Source of the DNA: Bacillus pumilus
Lineage (GTDB): Bacteria; Bacillota; Bacilli; Bacillales; Bacillaceae
DNA: 64,000 bases
Direction of reading: 5' to 3'
NCBI RefSeq assembly: GCF_009937765.1
Contig: NZ_CP047089.1
Coordinates: 1,486,272-1,550,271 of the forward strand
In this document: positions 35,291-47,383 of the stretch, piece by piece
How positions within the stretch are numbered: position 1 is the stretch's first letter
How the letters are laid out: each line of letters begins with the position of its first letter
Notes under the pieces: model-generated
Told to the model about the DNA's origin: nothing
What the model saw: only the letters and a program-made list of their open reading frames with translations
The model's database searches: none
Made by a program: the position numbers and the translations under genes

Positions 35291-36456
35291 TGAAAAAGCG
35301 TTTTTTTGGGCCGCTTATTTTAGCGGCTGTTCTATTCATTGGTGTTCTTCTTGTACCAAATGCATGGCTCTCACATCTGATCCCAAAAGACAAATTACAA
35401 AAGTCAGCCACAGAATTAGATCCGGGGATGTTCCAAGGGCTATATTTACAAGATGAAATGCTAAAAGATCCAACTTATTTGCCGATCTATGGATCTTCTG
35501 AACTATCACGTTTTGATCCATATCACCCTTCGAATTTCTTTCATGAGAATCCTCAAGGGTTTACACCTTATCTTATTGGAAAAGGTGGATCTCAATCATT
35601 AATTCATGCGATGAACTTTGCTGCTCATATGGATGAATTAAAAGGGAAGAAGCTTGTATTTATCGTGTCCCCGCAGTGGTTTGTAAAAGGGGGATCAGAC
35701 GAGAATCACTTTGCACCGAACTATTCAGCGCTTCAAGCACTGAATCTCGCTTATAATAAAGAAATTGATCCAACTGTGAAAAAAGAACTGATTAAGAGAA
35801 TCATGACGTTTAAAGCAGTAAAGAACGACATGGTCATCACAGAGCTTTTTAAAGCAGAGCTTTCTGGGAACAAATTCGCTTATGGCGCGATTTCTCCTAT
35901 TGCCAAAATGTATTATGGCATGCTTCAAAAGAAAGACATGTACTATACAATTGGATCGGGGCATGAACGTAACCTTAAACCGTCTCCTTCAGTCAAAGGA
36001 AAAACATGGTCTGAGCTTGAAAAAGAAGCAAGTGTCTTAGGTGCGAAAAAAGCAGGGAATAACCCATTTTATATTAATCAAAAACTGTTTGAGCGCAAGC
36101 TGAAACCGATTATGAAAAAGATGAAGGATTCTCGTGAAGACCACTCTTATGCGGAATCACCAGAATACAAAGATTTTCAAATCATGCTGGATATTTTAAA
36201 ACAGGCAGGGGCAAAGCCTTTGTTTGTGACGATTCCTGTCAACGGAAAATGGTATGATTATACCGGTTTTCCAAAAGAGGGACGTACAGAGTATTATGAG
36301 AAAATCAATCGTCAAATACGCGATAACGGGTATGAAGTCGCAGATTTGACTAAGCATGAGTACGATCCTTACTTCTTTAAAGATACGATTCACGTGTCTT
36401 ATAAAGGATGGGTGTACATCGATAAGGCAATCGAAAAGTTTTACACAGAGCAGTAG
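35290..36456 (+). CDS. dltD: D-alanyl-lipoteichoic acid biosynthesis protein DltD
   Basis: 388 residues, one N-terminal membrane anchor (LILAAVLFIGVLLVP) and an extracytoplasmic SGNH-like domain with the serine in PIYGSSELSRFDPYHPS near residue 69 and the Asp-His pair in FKDTIHVSYKGW near 361. It acts with DltX and DltB in placing D-alanine on teichoic acids. Confidence 0.95.
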   Translation: MKKRFFGPLILAAVLFIGVLLVPNAWLSHLIPKDKLQKSATELDPGMFQGLYLQDEMLKDPTYLPIYGSSELSRFDPYHPSNFFHENPQGFTPYLIGKGGSQSLIHAMNFAAHMDELKGKKLVFIVSPQWFVKGGSDENHFAPNYSALQALNLAYNKEIDPTVKKELIKRIMTFKAVKNDMVITELFKAELSGNKFAYGAISPIAKMYYGMLQKKDMYYTIGSGHERNLKPSPSVKGKTWSELEKEASVLGAKKAGNNPFYINQKLFERKLKPIMKKMKDSREDHSYAESPEYKDFQIMLDILKQAGAKPLFVTIPVNGKWYDYTGFPKEGRTEYYEKINRQIRDNGYEVADLTKHEYDPYFFKDTIHVSYKGWVYIDKAIEKFYTEQ

Positions 36457-36459
36457 AAT

Positions 36460-36486
36460 GCAGCAGCTTTCTGCTGCTTTTTGTTT
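36460..36486 (+). terminator. Terminator of the dlt operon
   Basis: GCAGCAG and CTGCTGC around TTT(C), then TTTTTG. Confidence 0.78.
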
Positions 36487-36551
36487 GTCGAATCGGCGGA
36501 TATCTTGTATAAAGAAGGGAAAAGGGCTATGCTGTAAATGGAGGCGATATG

Positions 36552-36971
36552 ATGAATCGTTCTGAGAAAAAAGAACTATTAAAGGGTTCGAAAAAGCATT
36601 TTAATGATCATGCCTTTTGGGAAAAGTTAAAAAAGACGGCACAAAAAGCTGGTGTCTCTCTTGTCTATGCTGTGCTATTACTTTACTATACATTGCAAAA
36701 ACCTGAAGTACCTGTCAAAGCGAAGACCCTTATTATTGGGGCGCTCGGATACTTTATCCTTCCAATTGACCTTATTCCTGATACATTAATTGGTGTCGGC
36801 TATACAGATGATTTAGGAGCGATCACATTTGCTCTGCTCCAAGTAGCGATGTACATTGATGATGATGTGAAAGGAAAAGCGAAGGACAGGCTATCAAAAT
36901 GGTTCGGTGAAAAAACCGATACGTCTCTGATTGATCAAAAGCTTGAAGATGGTGGGATGCCGTCTGCATAA
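36552..36971 (+). CDS. YkvA/DUF1232 family membrane protein
   Basis: About 139 residues (two adjacent ATG codons at 36549 and 36552; GGAGGCG fits the second best). The DUF1232 core IIGALGYFILPIDLIPDTLIGVGYTDDLGAI near residue 63 is diagnostic. One or two membrane spans are likely. Function unknown. It sits alone, with the split terminator described below downstream. Confidence 0.8.
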   Translation: MNRSEKKELLKGSKKHFNDHAFWEKLKKTAQKAGVSLVYAVLLLYYTLQKPEVPVKAKTLIIGALGYFILPIDLIPDTLIGVGYTDDLGAITFALLQVAMYIDDDVKGKAKDRLSKWFGEKTDTSLIDQKLEDGGMPSA

Positions 36972-36976
36972 AAGAA

Positions 36977-36998
36977 AAGCCTCCACAGTTGGAGGCTT
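36977..36998 (+). repeat. Terminator hairpin copy 1 (no T run)
   Basis: AAGCCTCCACAGTTGGAGGCTT, a palindromic terminator stem placed after the YkvA-like gene but followed by CAGCG instead of T residues. An identical 22-bp copy lies at 37174-37195. Confidence 0.85.
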
Positions 36999-37118
36999 CA
37001 GCGTGTAGACAAACCCTCGCACTCGGTGTCAGATCTGTGCTTCGGTACTCACGAATGTTCAATTCGCTCCGCTCCGATGCTCGTCCTTCCTAGACTGCAA
37101 AGGTTTTCTATCACGCTG
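36999..37118 (+). ncRNA. Structured non-coding element, possibly mobile
   Basis: The ends CAGCGTGTAGACAAACC (36999-37015) and GGTTTTCTATCACGCTG (37102-37118) pair over about 16 bases with small bulges. Inside are a UUCG tetraloop hairpin (GTGC-TTCG-GTAC, 37037-37048) and CGAAT-GTTCA-ATTCG (37052-37066). The G-U pair in the tetraloop stem favours the plus strand as the RNA. There is no reading frame of note. It lies between identical terminator copies. I do not know the family. Confidence 0.5.
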
Positions 37119-37125
37119 AAAAGAA

Positions 37126-37164
37126 GACAAAGGGCTAAAATCAAGATCATTTTAGCCCTTTGTC
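37126..37164 (-). terminator. Terminator of pgl
   Basis: A perfect 16-bp stem, GACAAAGGGCTAAAAT with ATTTTAGCCCTTTGTC, and a 7-base loop. On the minus strand it runs into TTCTTTT, so it probably ends pgl transcription. Confidence 0.72.
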
Positions 37165-37173
37165 AACAATCTG

Positions 37174-37200
37174 AAGCCTCCACAGTTGGAGGCTTTTTTC
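37174..37200 (+). terminator. Terminator hairpin copy 2 (with T run)
   Basis: The same 22-bp palindrome as at 36977-36998, here followed by TTTTT. It is probably the original end of the YkvA-like transcription unit. Confidence 0.8.
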
Positions 37201-37201
37201 A

Positions 37202-38245
37202 TTATCCTAAAAATTTCACGCAAACTGGATGAGGCACTGAGATGTCTGATTGTAAGACAGTGAGTCTTCCTGTTTCTTTGTCGCGTTTGTATAACACTAG
37301 GTTGCTAGATTCTTGGTTTGAACCGACGAGGAATTCTTCAGTTGGGTCAAGCACAAAGTCTCTAGGCCAGTTTCCTTCAGAAGAAGCAATCTCGACAAGA
37401 CTTAATTGACCGTCAGCATCTGCTTTAAAAATCGCAATGCTGTCATGTCCACGATTTCCTGCATAAACAAATTGGCCGTCTGAAGAGACATGGATGGCAC
37501 TACCTTGGTTGTTCTCTGTAAAGTCATTTGGAATGGTTGCGATCGTTTGAATCTCTTCGAAATGACCATCTTCAAAGTAACGAAGCACAATCACCTCTGA
37601 GCTTAGCTCTGTCATCACATATGCCACAGGTTTCGTTGGATGGAATGTGATATGGCGAGGCCCGGTGCCTGGTTTTGTTTCAAATGTATGAGCTAGATCA
37701 AGTTTGCCGTTTTCTTTCTTATACGTATAAATGCCATCTGTCCCAAGGTCAACAGCTACTGCAAATTGTTCATCTGGTGTCAGACCCATAAAGTGAGTGT
37801 GCGGTTTTTCCTGACGATCTTCGTTAGGGCCAGTTCCTTCATGCTGCGCCTGTGACAGTGTGCGGATCACTGAGCCATTTTCAGCATCGATTTCATACAT
37901 CTCTGCTGTTCCTTTATGATAGTTTGCTGTAAAAGCTGTTTTTGTTTGACTGTCCACGCTGACGTGACAAGGAGAAGCGCCTTCGGCAAGTTCTTGGTTG
38001 ATGAAACGAAGTGTGCCGGTTTCTGCATCGATTTGATAAGCAGCCACGCCGCCCTGTGATCCTTCTTTCACCACAGCATACACAAATTTTTGAGAATCTG
38101 AGACGGTTAAATATGTAGGATTTTCAAGTTCAGCAGCTACTTCTACTTGCTCAATCTGCTGCTTGTCCGTATTTAATGTAAAAGTATAAATGCCTTTACT
38201 GTCTCCCTTTGTATACGTTCCGATATAACCTCTGATGTTAGCCAT
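37202..38245 (-). CDS. pgl: 6-phosphogluconolactonase, beta-propeller type
   Basis: 347 residues of the lactonase family (seven-bladed propeller), similar in length and sequence to B. subtilis YkgB/Pgl. Blade motifs seen include GYIGTYTKGDSKGIYTF at the start, GASPCHVSVDSQTK near 88, FMGLTPDEQFAVAVDLGTDGIYTY near 153 and GPRHITFHPTKPVAYV near 196. It hydrolyses 6-phosphogluconolactone in the pentose phosphate path. AAGGAGGG precedes the ATG. Confidence 0.87.
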   Translation of the reverse strand: MANIRGYIGTYTKGDSKGIYTFTLNTDKQQIEQVEVAAELENPTYLTVSDSQKFVYAVVKEGSQGGVAAYQIDAETGTLRFINQELAEGASPCHVSVDSQTKTAFTANYHKGTAEMYEIDAENGSVIRTLSQAQHEGTGPNEDRQEKPHTHFMGLTPDEQFAVAVDLGTDGIYTYKKENGKLDLAHTFETKPGTGPRHITFHPTKPVAYVMTELSSEVIVLRYFEDGHFEEIQTIATIPNDFTENNQGSAIHVSSDGQFVYAGNRGHDSIAIFKADADGQLSLVEIASSEGNWPRDFVLDPTEEFLVGSNQESSNLVLYKRDKETGRLTVLQSDISVPHPVCVKFLG

Positions 38246-38367
38246 GTATTGCCCTCCTTCTATAAGATGCTCTCATTCTATCATAAATTCATAGGAAAAC
38301 GCTTTAGAAAGGCATACCGAAAGAAAAATCAAAAGCGTTGAAATCTACCAGTATTCATTCAAAACAA

Positions 38368-38384
38368 TGTGAAAAAATATGACA
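38368..38384 (+). promoter_or_regulatory. TnrA/GlnR box
   Basis: TGTGAAAAAATATGACA fits TGTNA-N7-TNACA exactly. It lies about 200 bp before the predicted start of the ilv-leu promoter, where B. subtilis has its TnrA site. Confidence 0.78.
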
Positions 38385-38480
38385 AACGGTTTCTCAAATG
38401 AAAAGTGTTCAGGTAAAGTAAATAAATTGAAGAAAAAATACAAAAAATTTTAAGTTTTTTCATTCCTTGTCTAGCAAAGG

Positions 38481-38494
38481 TGTAAGCGTATACA
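38481..38494 (+). promoter_or_regulatory. cre site of the ilv-leu promoter
   Basis: TGTAAGCGTATACA matches the core of the cre consensus. It is about 85-90 bp upstream of the predicted start point; CcpA activates ilv-leu from a cre at a similar place in B. subtilis. Confidence 0.78.
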
Positions 38495-38513
38495 TTTAAT
38501 TTTGATTAGTCTA

Positions 38514-38528
38514 AATTGTCTAATAATT
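38514..38528 (+). promoter_or_regulatory. CodY-like box
   Basis: AATTGTCTAATAATT matches the 15-base CodY motif AATTTTCWGAAAATT at 12 positions. It lies 13 bp before the -35 hexamer, suitable for repression in amino-acid-rich cells. Confidence 0.55.
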
Positions 38529-38540
38529 TTAAAAATGCTG

Positions 38541-38569
38541 TTGACACTGTATGGAAAGCGGCGTAAGAT
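38541..38569 (+). promoter_or_regulatory. ilv-leu operon promoter
   Basis: TTGACA (38541-38546), 17 bp, TAAGAT (38564-38569). A roughly 105-base leader follows, with the hairpin AGACACTT (38611-38618) / AAGTGTCT (38626-38633), then the aminotransferase gene. Confidence 0.83.
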
Positions 38570-38679
38570 GGGTTCAACAAAAGCTAAACAAACACGAAAG
38601 AGCAAGCGTGAGACACTTCAATATAAAGTGTCTGAAAATTCAACTACTTTTTGTTTGAAAGAGAGGGTGCTCACTGAAA

Positions 38680-39594
38680 ATGGAAGACCAAAAGGAACAG
38701 TGGATCTTTTTAAACGATGAACTCGTGAAAAAAGAGGATGCGAAAATCTCAGTTTATGATCATGGCTTCTTATACGGTGACGGTGTGTTCGAAGGGATAC
38801 GCGTGTATAACGGAAATATCTTTCGAATGAAGGAACATTTAGACCGCCTGTATGACTCCGCCAGATCGATTATGCTGAACATTCCATATTCACTTGAGGA
38901 ACTCACGGAAAAAATGATTCATACAGTTGAAAGGAACGGACTGAAGGATGCCTATATTCGTCTTGTTGTTTCAAGAGGAGCTGGTGATCTTGGTTTAGAT
39001 CCAAACAACTGCGGGAGAGCCAACACAGTGATCATTGTGGAGCCGCTGGCCATCTTTCCAAAGCACCTATATGAAACAGGTATTGATATTGTGACGGTAC
39101 CGACGAGACGAAATCGTCCCGACGTACTGAGTCCAAAAGTGAAATCATTAAATTATTTGAATAACATCCTTGTCCGAATCGAAGCCCATATGGCCGGTGT
39201 GAGTGAAGCGCTGATGCTGAACGATCAAGGGTACGTGGCAGAAGGTTCTGCAGACAATGTGTTTATTTATAAAAAAGGGAAGCTCTATACACCGCCAGGT
39301 TATATCGGCGCTCTTGAAGGCATCACAAGAAATGCCATCATGGAGATTGCAGAGGACTTAGGTTACGAAGTGAAAGAAGAACCATTCACAAGGCACGATG
39401 TGTATACAGCAGAAGAAGTTTTTCTAACAGGGACTGCAGCCGAAGTCATCGCCGTTGTAAAGGTTGATGGCCGTACAATCGGTGAAGGGCAGCCTGGGGT
39501 TCACACAAACAAACTTCTTGAACAATTCCGTAAGCGAGTCGTTGAAGAAGGAGAAAAAGTCGTTTTTACAGATGAAAACATTCACGCAAGCTAA
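38680..39594 (+). CDS. ilvE: Branched-chain amino acid aminotransferase
   Basis: 304 residues of fold-type IV PLP enzymes: VYDHGFLYGDGVFEGIRVYN near residue 26, the PLP lysine in SPKVKSLNYLNN near 156, EGSADNVFIYKKGKL near 190 and EVFLTGTAAEV near 247. It makes leucine, isoleucine and valine from the keto acids. It lies between the ilv-leu promoter and the T-box leader, so unlike ilvB it is not under leucine-tRNA attenuation. B. subtilis places its aminotransferases (YbgE, YwaA) elsewhere. Confidence 0.92.
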   Translation: MEDQKEQWIFLNDELVKKEDAKISVYDHGFLYGDGVFEGIRVYNGNIFRMKEHLDRLYDSARSIMLNIPYSLEELTEKMIHTVERNGLKDAYIRLVVSRGAGDLGLDPNNCGRANTVIIVEPLAIFPKHLYETGIDIVTVPTRRNRPDVLSPKVKSLNYLNNILVRIEAHMAGVSEALMLNDQGYVAEGSADNVFIYKKGKLYTPPGYIGALEGITRNAIMEIAEDLGYEVKEEPFTRHDVYTAEEVFLTGTAAEVIAVVKVDGRTIGEGQPGVHTNKLLEQFRKRVVEEGEKVVFTDENIHAS

Positions 39595-39609
39595 ATAGAT
39601 ATCGATAAA

Positions 39610-39895
39610 CGTTGAAGAGGACTAGTAGCTTTAGAGTCAGTATCTACAGAGAGCCGGTGGTAGCTGGAAACCGGTGTTACTTTCTAAAGTGAACTCACCT
39701 CTGAGTGTCTGCTTGAAATGATAGTAGGGCAGACCGAGTGACATTGCTCACTCGTTACCAAAATGGATGAAAGATGTCCATGAGACGGCAGCTGAATTTG
39801 CCGTGAACAAGGGTGGTACCGCGAAAAACAAAGCTTTTTCGCCCCTTTGACCTAGTGAAAAGTAGTGTCATTGTGGGGTGAGAAGGCTTTTTTAT
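39610..39895 (+). ncRNA. T-box leader (leucine tRNA sensing) before ilvB
   Basis: The T-box sequence AACAAGGGTGGTACCGCG is at 39806-39823, after a long Stem I region. The likely specifier codon is CTC (39694-39696, in GTGAACTCACC), reading tRNA-Leu. The terminator is AAGCTTTTTCGCCCC against GGGGTGAGAAGGCTT with a T run near 39890. Uncharged tRNA-Leu prevents termination. Unusually, the leader is between two genes, starting about 15 bases after ilvE. Confidence 0.9.
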
Positions 39896-39971
39896 ATGGT
39901 CTAAAATCTCGATCTTGAATAGAAAAGGGTGAAAAAACTTGACTGAAGCAAGACAAAGAGGAGGAAATCAA

Positions 39972-41696
39972 ATGGGGACAAATGTACAAGTGGAGACGGA
40001 AACATCTAAAGCACCACAAACGATGAACGGTGCACTCATGTTAATTGAAGCACTTAAAAGAGAAAAAGTAGAAGTCATTTTCGGATATCCAGGCGGAGCG
40101 GTTTTACCGATCTACGATAAAATTTATGATTCTGGGTTATTCCATGTCCTGCCAAGACATGAACAGGGAGCGATTCATGCGGCAGAAGGATACGCAAGAG
40201 TATCTGGCAAACCAGGTGTTGTCATTGCAACATCAGGACCTGGAGCAACAAACCTAGTCACAGGAATTGCAGATGCAATGATTGATTCACTTCCTCTTGT
40301 TGTCTTCACAGGACAGGTGGCAACCTCAGTCATTGGATCAGACGCTTTCCAGGAAGCAGACGTGCTCGGCATCACAATGCCTATCACAAAGCACAGCTAT
40401 CAGGTGAGAAATCCAGAGGAATTACCTGGCGTCATTAAAGAAGCGTTCCACATCGCAACGACAGGAAGACCTGGTCCAGTCTTGATTGATATTCCAAAAG
40501 ATGTGGCAGGCATTGAAGGAACGTTTGAATACGATCAGCCAATTGATTTACCTGGTTATCAGCCAAAAGTAGAGCCGAACTATTTGCAAATTCGCAAATT
40601 AGTAGAAGCTGTCAGCAGAGCGAAGAAACCAGTCATTCTAGCAGGAGCTGGCGTTCTTCATGGCAAAGCATCTGAAGAATTAAGGCAGTATGTAGAGCAG
40701 CAACAAATCCCAGTCGCTCATACACTGCTAGGACTTGGCGGCTTCCCGGCAAAGCACCCTCTTTTCCTAGGGATGGCTGGTATGCATGGCACATATGCCG
40801 CGAACATGGCACTTCATCAATGTGATTTGCTCATTTCAATCGGTGCGAGATTCGATGATAGGGTAACTGGCAATCTCAATCACTTTGCGAAACATGCGAA
40901 GGTGGCACACATTGATATCGACCCAGCAGAAATTGGCAAGAACATTCATACGCATATCCCGGTTGTTGGAGACAGTAAGCTAGTCCTTCAAGAGCTGATT
41001 AAGCAAGACGGGAAGCAAGGAGAGTCAGACGAATGGAAAAACCAACTAGATCAGTGGAAGGAAGAATATCCACTCTGGTATGTTGAAAATGAAGCAGAGG
41101 GCTTTAAACCGCAAAAGCTGATTGAATACATTCATCAATTCACAAAAGGTGAAGCCATTGTGGCAACGGATGTTGGACAGCATCAAATGTGGGCAGCTCA
41201 ATTCTATCCATTTGAAAATGCAGATAAATGGGTCACATCTGGCGGCCTTGGTACGATGGGCTTCGGTTTACCAGCAGCCATTGGCGCTCAGTTAGCTGAT
41301 CAAGAGGCAACGGTTGTGGCGATTTTAGGAGACGGAGGTTTCCAAATGACCCTGCAAGAACTTGCCGTTATCCGTGAGCTGAACCTTCCAGTGAAAGTGA
41401 TTGTTCTCAATAATCATAGCCTTGGAATGGTAAGACAATGGCAAGAAATTTTCTACGAAGAACGCTACTCATATTCTAAATTTTCAGAGCAGCCGGACTT
41501 CGTTAAATTATCTGAAGCTTATGGCATTAAAGGAATCAGAATCTCATCAGACGAAGAGGCGAAAGAAAAGCTTGAAGAAGCGCTAACCTCTAGAGAGCCT
41601 GTTTTCATCGATGTCAATGTAGCGAGAGATGAAAAAGTATTCCCGATGGTAGCACCGGGGAAAGGACTTCATGAGATGGTGGGGGTGAAACCTTGA
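39972..41696 (+). CDS. ilvB: Acetolactate synthase large subunit
   Basis: 574 residues from ATG 39972, behind GAGGAGG; an in-frame TTG at 39939 is less likely, and the ATG gives the B. subtilis length and start MGTNVQVE. Thiamine-diphosphate signatures: the catalytic Glu in [17 protein letters not shown] near residue 61, and [29 protein letters not shown] near 455. It forms acetolactate and acetohydroxybutyrate with IlvH. Confidence 0.96.
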   Translation: MGTNVQVETETSKAPQTMNGALMLIEALKREKVEVIFGYPGGAVLPIYDKIYDSGLFHVLPRHEQGAIHAAEGYARVSGKPGVVIATSGPGATNLVTGIADAMIDSLPLVVFTGQVATSVIGSDAFQEADVLGITMPITKHSYQVRNPEELPGVIKEAFHIATTGRPGPVLIDIPKDVAGIEGTFEYDQPIDLPGYQPKVEPNYLQIRKLVEAVSRAKKPVILAGAGVLHGKASEELRQYVEQQQIPVAHTLLGLGGFPAKHPLFLGMAGMHGTYAANMALHQCDLLISIGARFDDRVTGNLNHFAKHAKVAHIDIDPAEIGKNIHTHIPVVGDSKLVLQELIKQDGKQGESDEWKNQLDQWKEEYPLWYVENEAEGFKPQKLIEYIHQFTKGEAIVATDVGQHQMWAAQFYPFENADKWVTSGGLGTMGFGLPAAIGAQLADQEATVVAILGDGGFQMTLQELAVIRELNLPVKVIVLNNHSLGMVRQWQEIFYEERYSYSKFSEQPDFVKLSEAYGIKGIRISSDEEAKEKLEEALTSREPVFIDVNVARDEKVFPMVAPGKGLHEMVGVKP

Positions 41697-42211
41697 AAAG
41701 AATTATTGTGTTGACTGTATTAAATCGATCAGGCGTACTGAACCGAATCACTGGCCTTTTTACTAAACGACATTACAACATTGAAAGCATTACGGTCGGC
41801 CATTCTGAGATTCAAGATGTATCACGCATCACGTTCGTCGTCCATGTAGACCAAGAGAAAGACATCGAACAGCTGACAAAACAGCTGAACAAACAAATTG
41901 ATGTTCTCAAAGTAACAGACATTACAAACCAATCAATCGTTCAGCGAGAGCTGGCTTTGATAAAAGTCGTTTCTGCACCAGCATCTAGAATGGAGATCAC
42001 AGGGGTCATTGAACCGTTTAGAGCTTCTATTGTAGATGTGAGCAGAGAAAGTGTCGTCATTCAGGTGACAGGTGAGTCTTCAAAAATTGAAGCACTCATT
42101 GAATTACTTAAGCCATACGGCATTAAAGAAGTCGCCAGAACTGGCACCACGGCCTTTGCGAGAGATAATCAGCAAAAGTCGCAACAAAATAAAACAATTT
42201 CAATTGTCTAA
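41693..42211 (+). CDS. ilvH: Acetolactate synthase regulatory subunit
   Basis: 172 residues, start TTG overlapping the ilvB stop by four bases. The N-terminal ACT domain ([20 protein letters not shown]) binds valine for feedback inhibition; a C-terminal domain follows from about residue 80. Confidence 0.94.
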   Translation: MKRIIVLTVLNRSGVLNRITGLFTKRHYNIESITVGHSEIQDVSRITFVVHVDQEKDIEQLTKQLNKQIDVLKVTDITNQSIVQRELALIKVVSAPASRMEITGVIEPFRASIVDVSRESVVIQVTGESSKIEALIELLKPYGIKEVARTGTTAFARDNQQKSQQNKTISIV

Positions 42212-44798
<2,587 letters not shown>

Positions 44799-44816
44799 GA
44801 AAGGAGGTAGGTCCTC

Positions 44817-45914
44817 ATGAAAAAGAAAATTGCACTTTTGCCCGGCGATGGAATCGGACCGGAAGTTGTGACATCAGCTGTCGCTGTCCTCAAAGAGACA
44901 GCGGCTCAATTTAGGCACGAATTCGAATTCGAAACGGCGCTTATTGGCGGTATCGCAATAGATGAAAAAAACAATCCGCTCCCAAACGAAACGGTTGATG
45001 TATGCAAGAGCGCTGATGCGATCTTATTAGGAGCAGTTGGCGGACCAAAATGGGATCAAAACCCACCAGAGCTTCGTCCAGAAAAAGGCTTGCTCTCCAT
45101 TCGTAAACAATTGGACTTGTTTGCCAACATTCGTCCTGTCAAAGTGTTCGATAGCTTAAGTGAGGCGTCACCGTTAAAACAGGATCACATTAACGGAGTC
45201 GATTTTGTCATCGTTCGTGAGTTAACAGGCGGTCTCTATTTTGGTGAACCAAGCGAGCGCTACACAGATGAAGAAGGAAAAGAAGCTGCGGTTGATACAC
45301 TCCTTTATACAAAGGAAGAGATTGTCCGTGTATTAAAAGAAGCATTCGACATGGCGTTAACGAGACGGAAAAAAGTAACGTCTGTGGATAAAGCGAACGT
45401 TCTGGCTTCTAGTAAACTATGGCGGGATGCGGTAGAAGAAGTGGCTTCTCAAAATCCAGACGTTGAATATGAGCACATGCTCGTTGATAATGCCGCCATG
45501 CAACTGATTTATAAGCCTGCACAATTTGATGTCATTGTAACAGAGAATATGTTTGGTGACATTTTAAGTGACGAGGCTTCAATGATTACTGGATCACTCG
45601 GTATGCTACCATCTGCTAGTCTATCAAGCACCGGCCTTCATTTATATGAGCCGATTCATGGATCAGCACCCGATATTGCGGGGCAAAACGTCGCAAACCC
45701 TCTGGCAACTATTTTATCGGCAGCAAGCTTGCTTAGAACTTCCTTTGCGTTAGAAGAAGAAGCGGCTGCCATAGAAGAAGCTGTAGAAACGGTTCTTGCC
45801 TCAGGTAAAAGAACAAAGGATTTATCGGCAAAAGAGGGAACGTATCAAACAACTGAAGACATCACTCACGCAGTTGTAGACGCACTTAAGCAGAACGTGA
45901 AAACAATTGTATAA
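44817..45914 (+). CDS. leuB: 3-isopropylmalate dehydrogenase
   Basis: 365 residues. LLPGDGIGPEVV at the N-terminus, RELTGGLYFGEPS near residue 137, VDKANVL near 190 and the catalytic DNMFGDILSDEASMITGS-type segment (ENMFGDILSDEASMI) near 243. AAAGGAGG precedes the ATG. Confidence 0.96.
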   Translation: MKKKIALLPGDGIGPEVVTSAVAVLKETAAQFRHEFEFETALIGGIAIDEKNNPLPNETVDVCKSADAILLGAVGGPKWDQNPPELRPEKGLLSIRKQLDLFANIRPVKVFDSLSEASPLKQDHINGVDFVIVRELTGGLYFGEPSERYTDEEGKEAAVDTLLYTKEEIVRVLKEAFDMALTRRKKVTSVDKANVLASSKLWRDAVEEVASQNPDVEYEHMLVDNAAMQLIYKPAQFDVIVTENMFGDILSDEASMITGSLGMLPSASLSSTGLHLYEPIHGSAPDIAGQNVANPLATILSAASLLRTSFALEEEAAAIEEAVETVLASGKRTKDLSAKEGTYQTTEDITHAVVDALKQNVKTIV

Positions 45915-45954
45915 ATAGAATCTTGTGGAATTAGGTAGAGGGAGGAAAAAGGTT

Positions 45955-47370
45955 ATGCCTCGAACAATCATCGAAAAAATATGGGATCAGCACGTTGTCA
46001 AAAGCGGCGAGGGGAAACCAGACCTTTTATATATTGATCTGCACTTGGTGCATGAAGTGACATCGCCTCAAGCGTTTGAAGGATTAAGACAAAAAGGGCG
46101 CAAGGTGAGAAGACCTCAAAATACGTTTGCAACAATGGATCACAACATCCCGACTGTGAATCGATTTGTGATCAAAGATGAGATTGCTAAAAAACAAGTG
46201 AGTGCTCTAGAGCGCAACTGTGCTGAATTTGGTGTCCGTCTAGCTGACCTTCACAGTGTAGACCAAGGAATCGTCCATGTCGTTGGGCCAGAGCTTGGTT
46301 TGACACTTCCGGGGAAAACAATCGTTTGCGGAGATAGTCATACATCCACTCATGGCGCGTTTGGCGCACTTGCTTTTGGAATCGGTACAAGTGAGGTTGA
46401 ACATGTACTTTCCACACAAACACTTTGGCAGCAGCGTCCGAAAACATTAGAAATTAGAGTAGACGGAAAGCTGCAAAAAGGGGTAACGGCCAAAGATGTC
46501 ATTTTAGCAGTCATTGGTGCGCATGGCGTGAAGTTCGGATCGGGTTATGTGATTGAATACACTGGGGAAGTATTCAGAAACATGACAATGGATGAACGGA
46601 TGACTGTTTGTAATATGTCGATTGAAGCAGGCGCAAGAGCAGGATTGATTGCACCTGATGAAGTCACATTTGAATATTGTCGCGGCCGCAAATATGCACC
46701 GCAGGGAGAAGACTTCGAAGCAGCGATTAAAGAATGGGAAGAACTTAAAACAGATCCAGGTGCAACCTATGATAAAACGATTGTTTTAGATGGGAATGAG
46801 ATTTCACCAATGGTCACATGGGGAATTAACCCAGGAATGGTGCTGCCTGTAGATGCATCCATCCCAGGACCTGAAGATTTTGCGCAAGAAGATGATCAAA
46901 AAGAAGCGATTCGTGCGTACGAATACATGGGTGTTCATCCGCATCAACGTATTGAAGATATTACGATTGAGCATGTGTTTATTGGCTCATGTACGAACTC
47001 AAGAATGACTGATTTACGCCAAGCAGCTTCTATGATAGAAGGACAAAAGGTAGCTGATCATGTCAGAGCGATTGTCGTGCCTGGCTCTCAAAGTGTCAAA
47101 TTGCAGGCAGAAGAAGAAGGTCTTCATAAAATCTTCCTTGAAGCAGGATTTGAATGGAGAGAATCTGGCTGCAGTATGTGTCTCAGCATGAATAACGATG
47201 TGGTACCAGAAGGCGAACGCTGCGCATCCACATCAAACCGTAACTTTGAGGGGCGGCAAGGAAAAGGTGCGAGAACGCATCTTGTCAGCCCGGCAATGGC
47301 GGCAATGGCGGCAATACATGGCCGATTTGTCGATGTCAGGAAGTTTAATCAAGAGAAAACAGTCGTGTAA
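45955..47370 (+). CDS. leuC: 3-isopropylmalate dehydratase large subunit
   Basis: 471 residues from ATG 45955, behind AGGGAGG; an in-frame GTG at 45925 would include that site in the coding part. The [4Fe-4S] cysteines are in GSCTNSR near residue 344 and GCSMCL near 405; [13 protein letters not shown] near 127 is also typical. Works with LeuD. Confidence 0.96.
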   Translation: MPRTIIEKIWDQHVVKSGEGKPDLLYIDLHLVHEVTSPQAFEGLRQKGRKVRRPQNTFATMDHNIPTVNRFVIKDEIAKKQVSALERNCAEFGVRLADLHSVDQGIVHVVGPELGLTLPGKTIVCGDSHTSTHGAFGALAFGIGTSEVEHVLSTQTLWQQRPKTLEIRVDGKLQKGVTAKDVILAVIGAHGVKFGSGYVIEYTGEVFRNMTMDERMTVCNMSIEAGARAGLIAPDEVTFEYCRGRKYAPQGEDFEAAIKEWEELKTDPGATYDKTIVLDGNEISPMVTWGINPGMVLPVDASIPGPEDFAQEDDQKEAIRAYEYMGVHPHQRIEDITIEHVFIGSCTNSRMTDLRQAASMIEGQKVADHVRAIVVPGSQSVKLQAEEEGLHKIFLEAGFEWRESGCSMCLSMNNDVVPEGERCASTSNRNFEGRQGKGARTHLVSPAMAAMAAIHGRFVDVRKFNQEKTVV

Positions 47371-47383
47371 GGAGTTGTCATAG

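Noticed and set aside
38502-38720. 72-codon open frame in the ilvE leader
   Set aside because: It starts upstream of the -35 hexamer, spans the whole promoter, and overlaps the ilvE start; its Lys/Thr-rich product looks random.
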